NCBI RefSeq assembly: GCF_002443255.2
Contig: NW_019211455.1
Coordinates: 53,592,801 to 53,656,800, forward strand
Source of the DNA: Varroa destructor
Taxonomy: Eukaryota > Arthropoda > Arachnida > Mesostigmata > Varroidae
DNA: 64,000 nucleotides
Reading direction: 5' to 3'
Under the pieces are notes generated by a model. That model saw only the letters and a program-made list of their open reading frames with translations, had not been told where the DNA came from and ran no database searches. Made by a program: the position numbers and the translations under genes. Shown here piece after piece: positions 27,101-36,098 of the stretch (positions within the stretch are counted from its first letter, which is position 1; the number at the start of each line of letters is the position of its first letter).

Positions 27101-27742
27101 GGTCCGAGCGACTGTCGCTTGTCTGTCAGTCCAACAAAATATGTTGATGAAACATGTCCGTGTAGCCATTGCAAGCTGCTGCCTTTGCGCGCTGTCCTAC
27201 CTTCATCATAAACAACTGTGCACAAGCAAACATAAACATAAGGACCAATGCCAAGCAATGGGGTTATCAAACGGCGCAAACCAAACATGTGATTCCCACT
27301 GCCCAACGCAGAGGTCCACACGAGGCTAATGACGTTGTTGGCACGACTTTAAAACTATATCGTCAGGTAGCATTGCCATGAAAAGTTACCATCTCGGCCA
27401 GCCCACTAAAAGCAAAATCTCTAATGAATGGTTGAGTATCAGTATCATTACCGGATATAAAATTAGATGATTTTTTCTTCCTAACATAACAGATTCCGAA
27501 GGGTTGCCGCCGCCGCCATGTTCCATAAAGACGCGCCATCATAGCAGGTGCCACGCCACCGCTCGTGGTTACAATCGGCCGTGTTTTGCCATTTGTCATG
27601 CGTCAAGCCTCGCGAAGGTTAACTTTTATTCATCAAGCGTTGCAACATATCGCTGCGGCTTGCTGCTTGGCGTCGTTAACTTTTCGTCGTCTGTAGCTAA
27701 AACTTTTGCATGTGCAATAGCGTTAACTGTCGTTGTGAAAGC

Positions 27743-27785
27743 TTTTTTGTTTTTTTTTCCTTTTTTTTTTTTTTTTTTTTTTTTT
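27743..27785. repeat. T-rich tract ending in T25
   Basis: T-rich with one G and a CC, then 25 uninterrupted T at 27761-27785. Confidence 0.9.
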
Positions 27786-29889
27786 GACATTAAAAACCGT
27801 GGGGGGCCAGGACAAGAAGTCGAAAACGAGAAAATCAGCAAAAAAGTTGAAAAACGGTTGCGAGCGGTCGCTGCGGCATGACATATGGTATCGTTGTTGC
27901 CGTAACGCGTCACCACACGTCGAAACATGACCCAGTAGTCTAGTCCGGCAACTTTTTAGAAACTGTAACAGTGACTATTGTTGAGGTTGCTATTGTTTTG
28001 TTGAGAATAAATTCTTACCTCAGACGAACTATCGGTAGTGCTGGCATTGCTGCCGCTCCTGAGGCAGTAGTTTCTAGGCCTAGTGATAGTATACTGCTCC
28101 AGATCAGCACGAACGAACACTTCGGCAGTAGTAACTAGTGCTGCAAATATAGACGACTGTTATTCGAAACTACTATTAGACTAACTTACTATATTAAACT
28201 GCTATTAGCAGTACACGCTAGCCTCTGCTGCTACCTAAAATGCTACAATTTTTCTCCATACTTGTGCGAAATTCGTAGTAATAACAATGACAATAACGAC
28301 AGGGGCACCGATAGTTACAATATAAGCCACGTCATTTTAGGCCAAGTAATTCTAGTAAACAATTATTAGCTATTGTCAGCTATATAGATTCACATGTACA
28401 GTATCTTACAAGCTAATGTATCCTATGGCCAACCCTTGACATGAGAGGGCGCCACCAGTGCTGATGACTATTATTGCACACAATGATACTATAAACTATT
28501 AGAAGGAGCAAACATTACCTAGCAAGTAACCATTTATTATATTTATACAGTTGACCGTACGATTATTAATACGCACGCAATTACATGCATGCACAGATAG
28601 ATATTTACGCTATTTTATTTACACGGCTATTTTGACTTTTCTATCAGTGCGCAGTCGGCCACCGTAAGTACGGTATCGGGCGGTAACTACTGCAACTGGG
28701 ACAGGCCACGTAGTCCGCATTGGTCTATCGGCTGCCAGTCCTCGGCCTATCGATTTGCCGCGACCCTAACCAGATTACAGGTGACAATTTCACTGATTCG
28801 CTGTTGTTCACTACTCATTTGCCAATAAACGCGTTGCCTCAACGAACCAAAATTATCAGCAATCCCGTAGTGCTTCACTTGTACTATACTACAATCTACG
28901 AGACACATAAATGAATATAGTTGTTTGTAGCGGGCCGCCCCGGTCCCCACCGCACCCCCTTCTTTTGGTCTCGCAGTCCTGCCGAGTATAATAATACTAT
29001 CTTTTATAATAACTATTGTAGAATTGCATGGCGGCTCTAACGCTTCGGTGAGTGTCTTTCGACGCTATGGCCGCAGCGGTGGCTTCCCGAAACGAACCGT
29101 TACACAGCTACTGTGACGCCAACAGACGTTGAACCTGTTTGCCGTCGTCGTTGCTGCCGTAGCTTTCGCTCCTGGGTAGATTATGGGGTTCGAAAGCAGC
29201 TATTGTAGAACAGCTGCCAACGAAACTCAGCCAGTGAACGATCGACTAATAGACACAAATATACGAATAGACAAACGATACAAACAATGTTATTATACCA
29301 GTAATATAACACATATCATAAAAATGATAATAATGGTGCAGAGTGCTGGCGAGCCCCATTGACTACTGACTTCACATGGCTGGTCTGCCTGTTACTATTT
29401 AGTGAACAGCGCATACTGGCGTTGCCGGCGCATGGCTCAAGGCGCAGTAATATTAAAAGCGATGTAGCAGGAGTGATGGTGATGACGATGCTGATGATGC
29501 CAGCGATAACAACAAGCGACAGCGTCCGTTTTAGCAATGGCGTCAGTAACGGCTACCATGCCATAGTAATCAGCGAATTGTACCACTACTCCAGCTACCG
29601 TTGCTGGTAGCTGCAGATGGCAAGCGATGGGGAGCTGCGAGCGGTACGAGGTAAACGCCACCAGTCGCTACCAACGAACCACCAGGAGAAGTCGCAGCAA
29701 TGAGCAACTATACTACATGCAGCATAACTGTTGCTGCTTCTGCTGTTGCCTCAGCCAGCGCGGCCAGTGGCATTACTGCAACCCCCCTTTGGGATAAGGA
29801 TAAAAAAGCGGCGACTACGGCTGCTTCTAGTCGAAGATGTGAATCGGCCCTTGCGAATACGGCCGATTCGATGCGATAGCAACTGATTA

Positions 29890-30240
29890 ACTACGCCAGC
29901 GGATTGAGTGAACGAACGAAAAAACGACGTAAGGGAGAGATGTCCGTCGCGCACTGCTGCTGGCTGGCTGGCTGATCTGACGCGGGGTGGCAGCAGCGCT
30001 TTCCCGAAAAGATTCGCCGTTTGGCCGCAGATGGCGCTGGTAGGCAACGGCGCGGGCAGACGCTCACCGTGTTCGTGGCACTGAGGGGGCGCTCCGGGCC
30101 GCGTTTCACTTTCCCATGGGCAGGGAGTGCACGTGCTTTTACTTGGCCGTTTGCCGTTGCTCCCTTGTCTTTCTCTGCTAGCCGCCTGACGGGCCGAACC
30201 GCATCGCGTCGAGCTCCCAGTGTTCCGTGCTAGCACAAAC
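29890..30240. promoter_or_regulatory. GC-rich, CpG-containing island about 1 kb upstream of Tis11
   Basis: By eye this stretch is clearly richer in G+C and CpG than its neighbours. It holds two CTCF-like decamers on the + strand, AGATGGCGCT at 30029-30038 and AGGGGGCGCT at 30084-30093, plus short GCTG repeats near 29960. Long open frames occur on both strands, as expected where stop codons are rare. It could be a proximal enhancer, insulator or upstream promoter for Tis11. No protein family is recognisable in any frame. Confidence 0.3.
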
Positions 30241-30843
30241 GCACGACATAGATAGCTCTAGCAGTGTGCCCAGTCACTAAGGATTACACGAGTTTTAGCA
30301 AAGTTGTGTGACGGCGCTCGTCGTAGGCGGCGGCAATGGTGGTTAATGCCAGGAGCATCGTTTGAGTCGAATATTTATTTTAAACGACTACTGCTGGTAC
30401 TTTTACTCAGTTTGCGATAGAATAGAGCTGAAACTGCGTTAAAATTTAAGCAGACTACTATAATAACTGGCAAGAGAGTACTGTTACTAACTCTTCGTGT
30501 GTTTGTCTCTGTTTTTGCGCTTATGCAAGCAGTTGTCTTTCTCGTTGGATTCGTACTATATTACTATACAAACTGATATTGATACGAATAGCCATAGACA
30601 ACAGAAGAAAACGACAAACACTAATCAGAACAGCAACACGAGCTGGTGATCTGAGTTATCGAGCTAGTCAGACGGCTTCAGAGTGTGCTTCTTTACGTGA
30701 CAACAGTTCATCAGGAGACGATTCAAACGTCGAATACCATTTACAACAGTGTGTCGATAACAGGTTGTTTCTCAGGAGTACATCGATTGAATACGGTGCT
30801 GATTCGACGGGTATAGAACACTATTTCTCGACTATCCCGAGGA

Positions 30844-30879
30844 TATATATGAATGACGGGCTATTTTGACGGCTTCATT
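30844..30879 (+). promoter_or_regulatory. Candidate TATA/initiator core promoter for Tis11
   Basis: TATATAT at 30844-30850 is followed by TCATT at 30875-30879 with A at 30877, a spacing of about 33 bases and close to that of TATA-Inr promoters. If used, the transcript would carry two short upstream ORFs: ATG at 30922 with stop at 30967-30969, and ATG at 30945 followed by only four codons. That counts somewhat against it; an initiation site inside the ATG-free stretch further down is just as possible. TATA-like strings are common in this AT-rich window. Confidence 0.15.
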
Positions 30880-30947
30880 GGTGAGGGCCTGCTTGTTCGT
30901 TACGGTTTACGTGCTTGATCTATGTGCGACTTTGAAGTGTGTCAATG

Positions 30948-31277
30948 CCTCAGGACTAACAACATCTAGGACTAGTCAACGAAACACTTTTGTTCGTTCG
31001 TTCGTTCGTTTGTAGTGATCGCTTACGCTGTCGCCAGCTAGCATATTCATTCGCTATTTTTCTCGTGTCGGTTTCGAAGTAGCTTGTCGGTAGTTGTTTT
31101 TGGAAAACGCCAAGAAGGATACGCGTGCGCTACACCAACTGAGTACGACCAATACGACACTAGTTTGTTATCTCTGTGTGTGAGAGTGAAAATAAAAGTG
31201 GCGTAACTATTCGCCTCGGTATATCATCGACACTACTAACGGCTTTAGGAGCGAAGTAGAGTTTGTGCGGCAAGACA
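30948..31277 (+). promoter_or_regulatory. Probable 5' leader (5' UTR) of Tis11, free of ATG for 330 bases
   Basis: Reading base by base, there is no ATG on the + strand between the one at 30945 and the Tis11 start at 31278. At this base composition I would expect about five or six. Loss of upstream AUGs is typical of a transcribed leader of a scanned mRNA. It supports both the chosen start and continuity of leader and coding exon. The stretch includes a (GTTC)n tract at 30992-31011. A CTAAC followed by TTTAG at about 31236-31248 could mimic a branch point and acceptor, but the spacing is short. That it is a leader is inference. Confidence 0.5.
30992..31011. repeat. (GTTC)n microsatellite in the Tis11 leader
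   Basis: Five GTTC-type units inside the ATG-free leader. Confidence 0.85.
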
Positions 31278-32774
31278 ATGACTGTGCAGCGATATCTGCA
31301 GATCCAGAGCGCTGGCCACCAGCAGCAGACCCAGCCGTCACATCATCAGCACCCACAGCAACAGCAGCAGCAGCAGCAGCAAAACTCCAATAACTCGAGT
31401 AGTCCAGGTTCCGGTAACGGCGGGACGCAACAAAGCACAGGTACTAGCAATGGAGGTCAAATGACTCATCATCGAAAGCTTGACCGTTCATTATCTGAGC
31501 CGAAAAATCAGAAAGGCGGCCAGAACGGACAAAACAGCAATTCGTCCCGATACAAAACTGAACTCTGTCGATCATTTGAGGAGAGCGGTGTATGTAAATA
31601 TGGCGACAAGTGCCAGTTCGCGCACGGTTATCAGGAGCTTCGTACACTAACGCGCCATCCGAAGTACAAGACCGAACTATGCTGTACCTTTCACACGAAG
31701 GGTCTCTGCCCATACGGCTCTCGATGCCATTACATTCATAATCCGGACGAGAATCGCGCCAAGATTATGCCACAAATGTCAACACTTGGCCAGCAACAGC
31801 AGCAGCAGAGCACGGCTACGTCTATTTCCGGTTACGGGCTTCAGCAGCAACAGCAGACGCATCCTCATCAGCAGACGCCTGTGGGTCTGGGACTCCAACC
31901 ACAGTCGCAGCAGCAGCACCATCGTGCCACCGTACAGATGACTAGTGTCAACGTGAATGGTCCGTCGCTGAACGGACATGCAGTTCACGGTTGTAAGCCT
32001 CTGCACGCCAGTCTGTCGTCGCCAGCGATTGGTATGGCGCCCAGTCACAATGGCTCGGCATCCATCTCTAATCACCATCAGGTGTCGCACCAACCGGCTT
32101 CACTGCGGTCGCTTTCCTTGGGCAGCAGCGTTGGTTCGGGCTCGTCTGGAGAACTTTCGCCATCATCGTCGCCAGGCATGTTCGAAGATCCGTTTTCGCC
32201 TAGCATCTATGGAGCTCCGTCAGTCGCGTCCCGATCGCTGTCGAACAACCCTCTGTTTTCGGCGTTCGGTGGGGACCTCGAAATGTCGACGCTCGCAGCC
32301 GCCTTCAGCGCTGCCGAGGGCCATGCTAGCTCTCATAGCCTCCTGAAAAATGCGGGGTCGGCGCCAGTCACGCCGCCGTTCGGATCTCAGCTGAGCCTGC
32401 TCAGCTCGTCGGGTCCATGGAGTTCGCCCAGCTCGGACATGTTCCCCTTCCCAAGCGCTGGTGTTAGCCTCCAGCATTCTCAAAGTCTTTCGTCTACAGC
32501 GATGCAGCAAAACTCCGCTGCTGGACTCGGGCTTGGCTGTGGCCAGCTATTCGGCGACTCGGATGTGACCCAGCAAAGCCAGTCTAGTCCCGTGAATTCG
32601 CTTACGTTTGATTTCGACGCCGTCTCCCTTGGCTCGGCATCGTCTGCCGGTTCAGTCAGCTCTGGGAGTCTTTCCCCAGGTTCGCCCATTCTCCAGGGCC
32701 GACCCGCCAGTCGCACCAATCATTCGCCGCTAACTCGTCTGCCTATCTTCAACAAACTTGCTCACTCTGACTAA
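31278..32774 (+). CDS. Tis11: Tis11/ZFP36 (tristetraprolin) family CCCH zinc-finger mRNA-decay protein, single coding exon, 498 aa
   Basis: Family members bind AU-rich elements (UUAUUUAUU type) in mRNA 3' UTRs and recruit CCR4-NOT deadenylase to destroy the message. Seen here: two C-X8-C-X5-C-X3-H fingers with ligands C97/C106/C112/H116 and C135/C144/C150/H154. Each has its lead-in (RYKTEL 91-96, KYKTEL 129-134), and the inter-finger linker is the canonical 18 residues. The C-terminus (R487 to L494, RLPIFNKL) matches the family CNOT1-binding motif. RSLSEP at 70-75 is a mode-1 14-3-3 consensus. The rest is low complexity: polyQ at 27-35, 172-177 and 189-193, then long Ser/Gly/Pro-rich segments with several SP sites. 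The start is the first ATG after an in-frame TAG at 31257, with A at -3 and a long ATG-free leader. The frame also stays open from a TTG at 31263, which is unlikely to initiate. The coding region is visibly more GC-rich than its AT-rich flanks. No introns are needed; an upstream coding exon is possible but unsupported. Confidence 0.97.
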   Translation: MTVQRYLQIQSAGHQQQTQPSHHQHPQQQQQQQQQNSNNSSSPGSGNGGTQQSTGTSNGGQMTHHRKLDRSLSEPKNQKGGQNGQNSNSSRYKTELCRSFEESGVCKYGDKCQFAHGYQELRTLTRHPKYKTELCCTFHTKGLCPYGSRCHYIHNPDENRAKIMPQMSTLGQQQQQQSTATSISGYGLQQQQQTHPHQQTPVGLGLQPQSQQQHHRATVQMTSVNVNGPSLNGHAVHGCKPLHASLSSPAIGMAPSHNGSASISNHHQVSHQPASLRSLSLGSSVGSGSSGELSPSSSPGMFEDPFSPSIYGAPSVASRSLSNNPLFSAFGGDLEMSTLAAAFSAAEGHASSHSLLKNAGSAPVTPPFGSQLSLLSSSGPWSSPSSDMFPFPSAGVSLQHSQSLSSTAMQQNSAAGLGLGCGQLFGDSDVTQQSQSSPVNSLTFDFDAVSLGSASSAGSVSSGSLSPGSPILQGRPASRTNHSPLTRLPIFNKLAHSD

Positions 32775-33560
32775 AATTGCCGTAGATGTAATTTTATGCG
32801 TACTCAGTGTGTCGTACCAAGGCGGGCCTCTGCCGATCCCTGTCCTCTGTCAGTTGTGTCGTACTTACAGTAAGAAGATCCGTTTATAGCGTCGTCTGAC
32901 GTTGTTAACGAGGATGCTTCTTGTACGGTATTGTCGCCTCACCTCTTGTCGTTCATGAAAGAGATGATAGAACTGACACAGTGGTGACATAGGACGTGAA
33001 ACGGCGGGGGTCTTGGCTGAGCCCCCTTGACCGAAAGCCAATATATGAGTAGAGTTGAGAATATCCAGTTAACTAATGTTGACTCATCTAAGAGTTCTTC
33101 CCACAAGAGTGACGGTCGGCAACCGCTTCGGCTAATTTAATATTCCAGAAAAAAAAACAAATGCAGATTGAGACGTTTATAAAAAAGAAAAAAAAACTTG
33201 GGGGAACTGGTGTCTCACAACGAAGCTCAATTCCCATATGGCCGCGCTCCTGGCATTGAGTCCGCCTTGATACTACACCTACCATTTTCGTACACGATCA
33301 ATCATCAATCGATTCAAGTCGAATCCATTTTTCAAGTTTAGTTACTTTCTCAATCAATTTAGCTATCACCTCCCCCCGTCCCCCCAATAAGCCTTATTTA
33401 CGTTTACGCTTCATCGACGTCATCACCTACACAAATTGTTTATTATAAGTACAGTTATTGATTTAGCTAGACATATGCATATACTCCATAACTTTACCCC
33501 CTAGTATTTTCTGTGCTTTCGATTTAGCAAGCGTCAAGAATAAAATGAGAGAAAATCAAA
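32775..33560 (+). promoter_or_regulatory. Probable Tis11 3' UTR with scattered AU-rich pentamers
   Basis: From the TAA stop to just past a consensus AATAAA there are five ATTTA pentamers, starting at 33135, 33357, 33396, 33461 and 33522; the one at 33396 sits in TTATTTAC. Vertebrate ZFP36 family mRNAs carry AU-rich elements through which the proteins repress their own messages, so autoregulation is a reasonable inference. No full UUAUUUAUU nonamer is present before the AATAAA. The 33145-33200 part has A-rich runs. The UTR limits are inferred, not shown. Confidence 0.5.
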
Positions 33561-33628
33561 TATATATATATATATATATATATAGACATACATATCTTTC
33601 TATACTTTGACCGTGCGAGCGAAAAAGG
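33432..33628 (+). repeat. Diverged direct duplication, copy 1 (contains AATAAA)
   Basis: Copy 1 of an imperfect direct repeat with period 256-259 bases; copy 2 is at 33688-33874. Shared landmarks in order: a TTGTTTATTATAAG-like start, ATTGATTTAGCTA (copy 2: ATTGACCTAGCTA), CCCCTAGTA, TCTGTGCTTTC (copy 2: TCTGCGCTTTC), TTAGCAA, AAAATGAGA, a TA microsatellite, then a GCGAGCGAAA / GTGAGCGGGCGAAA end. This copy holds the AATAAA at 33539. Confidence 0.75.
33539..33544 (+). terminator. Polyadenylation signal AATAAA, candidate 3' end of Tis11
   Basis: A consensus AATAAA hexamer 765 bases after the stop codon, followed by a TA repeat and a T-rich stretch near 33596-33608 that could serve as the downstream element. 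It is the first consensus hexamer I found after the stop. A second AATAAA at 34380-34385, followed closely by GCCTGCGTTTTTTT, is an alternative distal site. Confidence 0.5.
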
Positions 33629-33687
33629 AAACAGCTTGTAGAATGAACCAGGTAGATTTTTCTTGCAGCATAAAGCGATTGTCCCTA

Positions 33688-33874
33688 TAAACTGTTCATT
33701 ACAAATATAATCATTGACCTAGCTATTAAATACATACCTATACCTCATAGATTTATCCCCTAGTAAATTCTGCGCTTTCAAGTTAGCAACGGTAGGGCAA
33801 AAAATGAGAAACAATCAATATTTTCAATAGAATATATATATATATACTGGACTGCGTGAGCGGGCGAAATAACG
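33688..33874 (+). repeat. Diverged direct duplication, copy 2 (AATAAA lost)
   Basis: Second copy of the repeat that starts near 33432. The position matching the AATAAA reads GCAAAAAATGAG, so the polyadenylation hexamer is absent here. Its TA microsatellite is shorter (33832-33846 against 33560-33584). Similarity is obvious by eye but far from identical, so the duplication is old. Confidence 0.75.
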
Positions 33875-33917
33875 AAGCATGGGTAATGATACAATAACAT
33901 GATTGCCTCACCCATTC

Positions 33918-33926
33918 ATTTATTTA
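33918..33926 (+). promoter_or_regulatory. Overlapping AU-rich pentamers ATTTATTTA
   Basis: Two overlapping ATTTA pentamers, the best clustered AU-rich element downstream of Tis11. It resembles but does not equal the UUAUUUAUU nonamer preferred by the protein family. It would be in the mRNA only if a polyadenylation site beyond 33544 is used. Confidence 0.3.
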
Positions 33927-34379
33927 AGATATGATAAAAAAACAAAAAATTTTAGAAAATTAAAAAAATTGAGAGGACGAGTTTTTAAAAAGGTTTAAGA
34001 CCAGCAGTGGATTAAGCAGCAGTAGATGGCAATGGTTGCATTTGTGTTACGAGTGGTCTGTGACAGCACGCGGTAGTAAGCGAGCATACAATTCCAAACA
34101 AAAAAAGAAAACGACTGGAAAATGCTACGCAATGGTGTCGGACCCCTCTGGAGGTTCGGGCGTAGGCAAGGGGCGCTGTAGTTGCAGAAGTGCAGAAGAA
34201 GTTGCGGGCAGGTGCTTACGTGGCAAGAACCTGGAAGGCGAAAAAAATCCGATACTGTGTCTGTGCTTCAACAAAGTTCAGATCTCAGAGGTCGACTATC
34301 AATCGAACCTTAAAAGCGTAACGCAGCAACGTACCCGTACTTGAACTAGGGATGTGAAGAATCGGCAAGAATTAGTGTC

Positions 34380-34385
34380 AATAAA
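34380..34385 (+). terminator. Alternative distal AATAAA with T-rich downstream element
   Basis: AATAAA followed within about 15 bases by a G/T-rich run, a good textbook arrangement. If used it would extend the Tis11 3' UTR to about 1.6 kb and include the overlapping ATTTATTTA at 33918-33926. Nothing else ties it to the gene. Confidence 0.2.
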
Positions 34386-35066
34386 AAGCCTGCGTTTTTT
34401 TCACTCGACCTACCTTCCTAGCGGCACTTTACCTCAGTCATCGAACAACAGTGGCATAAAATGTGATTCGGGGTCGATAATAATAACTCTGATGATAATA
34501 ATAATAATGCTAATAAGTATACGGCGATTTGAAAGCCGAATATGTGGTGGTGAGCTACAAGCCCTGATGTTTCCCCATTCTCCGCGGTACGAGTAAGTGT
34601 GAGCAGCAAGAAGCTGACCTTTGCGACCAGCATCAACGACGAACCCTATCACAAATCGACTTTTCTGCGAGAGTTCGGGTGCTATGAAAGGATATACAAT
34701 GACCAGATGTAATTTATCGAGACAAATAAGCAAACAAATTATTTCAAAGCTAACATCGACATCAACACTTAAAGCTACCAGCATAAACATCAGCAATTTG
34801 AAGAACGGCAAGAAGGCAGCAAGATCAAGTTCGACGAGACAGAAAGAGAAATAATCCATAATATAGAATAAAAAAAGAAACACTTGAAGAACATTCAGGA
34901 CTTTCATGGACACACCGAAAAGAAGACCAGGTCCCGTACTTCGCGAAATCGGGATTCTTGGGTAGCGGCGTAACCCCAAAACACTCTACTGCGGTTATTT
35001 TATTGCATATTATATATTAAGTTATTTAATTTACTTCTCTAAATTATATGCTTAACGTATAAACAC

Positions 35067-35070
<4 letters not shown>

Positions 35071-35121
<51 letters not shown>
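35071..35121. repeat. Long (TA)n microsatellite
   Basis: About 25 perfect TA units, the longest TA tract in the window. Confidence 0.95.
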
Positions 35122-35123
<2 letters not shown>

Positions 35124-36039
35124 AATGGCTATGACCTTCTGTAGTAATAGTATGTATTAAAGGCATGTAAAGTGTACACAGATTCAAAAGGCGGCGTCCA
35201 CTAGGGTGGCGTCCGGGATAAGGTTCGCGGTGACCTTTTCACTGCTGGCATCAATGGCCTAGCCGTACGCCTTCTCAAATCCCTGACTTTGTAAAAAGAC
35301 AGTCCCCTGCTATCTTTTATTAACGTTGAAAACTGATGAGACAGTACAGATTAACTTCAACTATGTCATTGTTAAATAATAATGGACGCACGATCCATGG
35401 CGTCGGTGATGACGGTTACTATTATTATTACCTATGTTTTTCATTTAAGCAGAAAATTGTGCGTAGCAAGCTGGATGGATAGGACGTTAAGAGATGAGGT
35501 ATCATCAGTGGCAAGCCAACAAGCGATACGTAGTGATGCGCAGTAATCTGGCGCTAACAAATGGGGTAGTACTATAAAATTTATTTGTGTTTTGATGTAA
35601 CGTCCCAAGACAGACTGCTTTCGAAAACAAATTTATTCTTTCCCTAGATCTGACCGGCTGGACCTCTAGTCTGTAACGGAGAAATAGCCAAGTATCGGGT
35701 AGCCGACGTCCGTACAGTGTGGCCGACAATGTTTCTCATACAATTGTGTCGCGCGAAACCCTTATGACTTACATTTTTAGACGGTGGACTTAGTCGTGAA
35801 GCATCGTGTGGCTTTTGAACGTTTACGATGTCATCTTGACAAAACCTAATTCGTCAAGCTTAGACGCCATGCCTTGCAGAGCCACCTGCCGCCCTGAAAA
35901 TGGCATTTTTTTAGCTTTTAGCCTCCATAAGATGTGTGTGCTGACTGCCGGGCCCGCTTCAAACTAGCTCCTAAAGAATAGTGTATTCAAAACTCAGCTG
36001 ACCTTCGGGCATAGCCAACACGTTGGTGACAATGTTACA

Positions 36040-36098
36040 TATAATCATAATATTAATAACAGTAATAATAATAATATATTATTAATAATAATATTAAT
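36040..36098. repeat. AAT/ATT-rich compound tract
   Basis: AAT units followed by ATT units around a TATATTATT centre, so the tract is partly self-complementary. Confidence 0.8.

Larger units (their letters stand above)
20001..29889. other. No recognisable gene; contains short inverted repeats and homopolymer runs
   Basis: Content: a 16-bp perfect palindrome at 20758-20773, nested inverted repeats in a small GC-rich patch at 22430-22486, facing T17 and A13 runs at 24062-24120, a TA tract near 25147-25161, poly-A at 26489-26504 and a long T-rich tract at 27743-27785. No conserved domain is visible in any frame. Confidence 0.6.

Noticed and set aside
29751..30236. 161-codon minus-strand frame upstream of Tis11
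   Set aside because: It lies in a GC-rich island where stop codons are rare, the opposite strand is also open, and no domain is recognisable. Roughly one frame of this size is expected by chance.
31444..32719. Several 80-120 codon frames antisense to, or out of frame with, Tis11
   Set aside because: They are shadows of the conserved coding frame; only the 31278 frame gives the zinc fingers and C-terminal motif.
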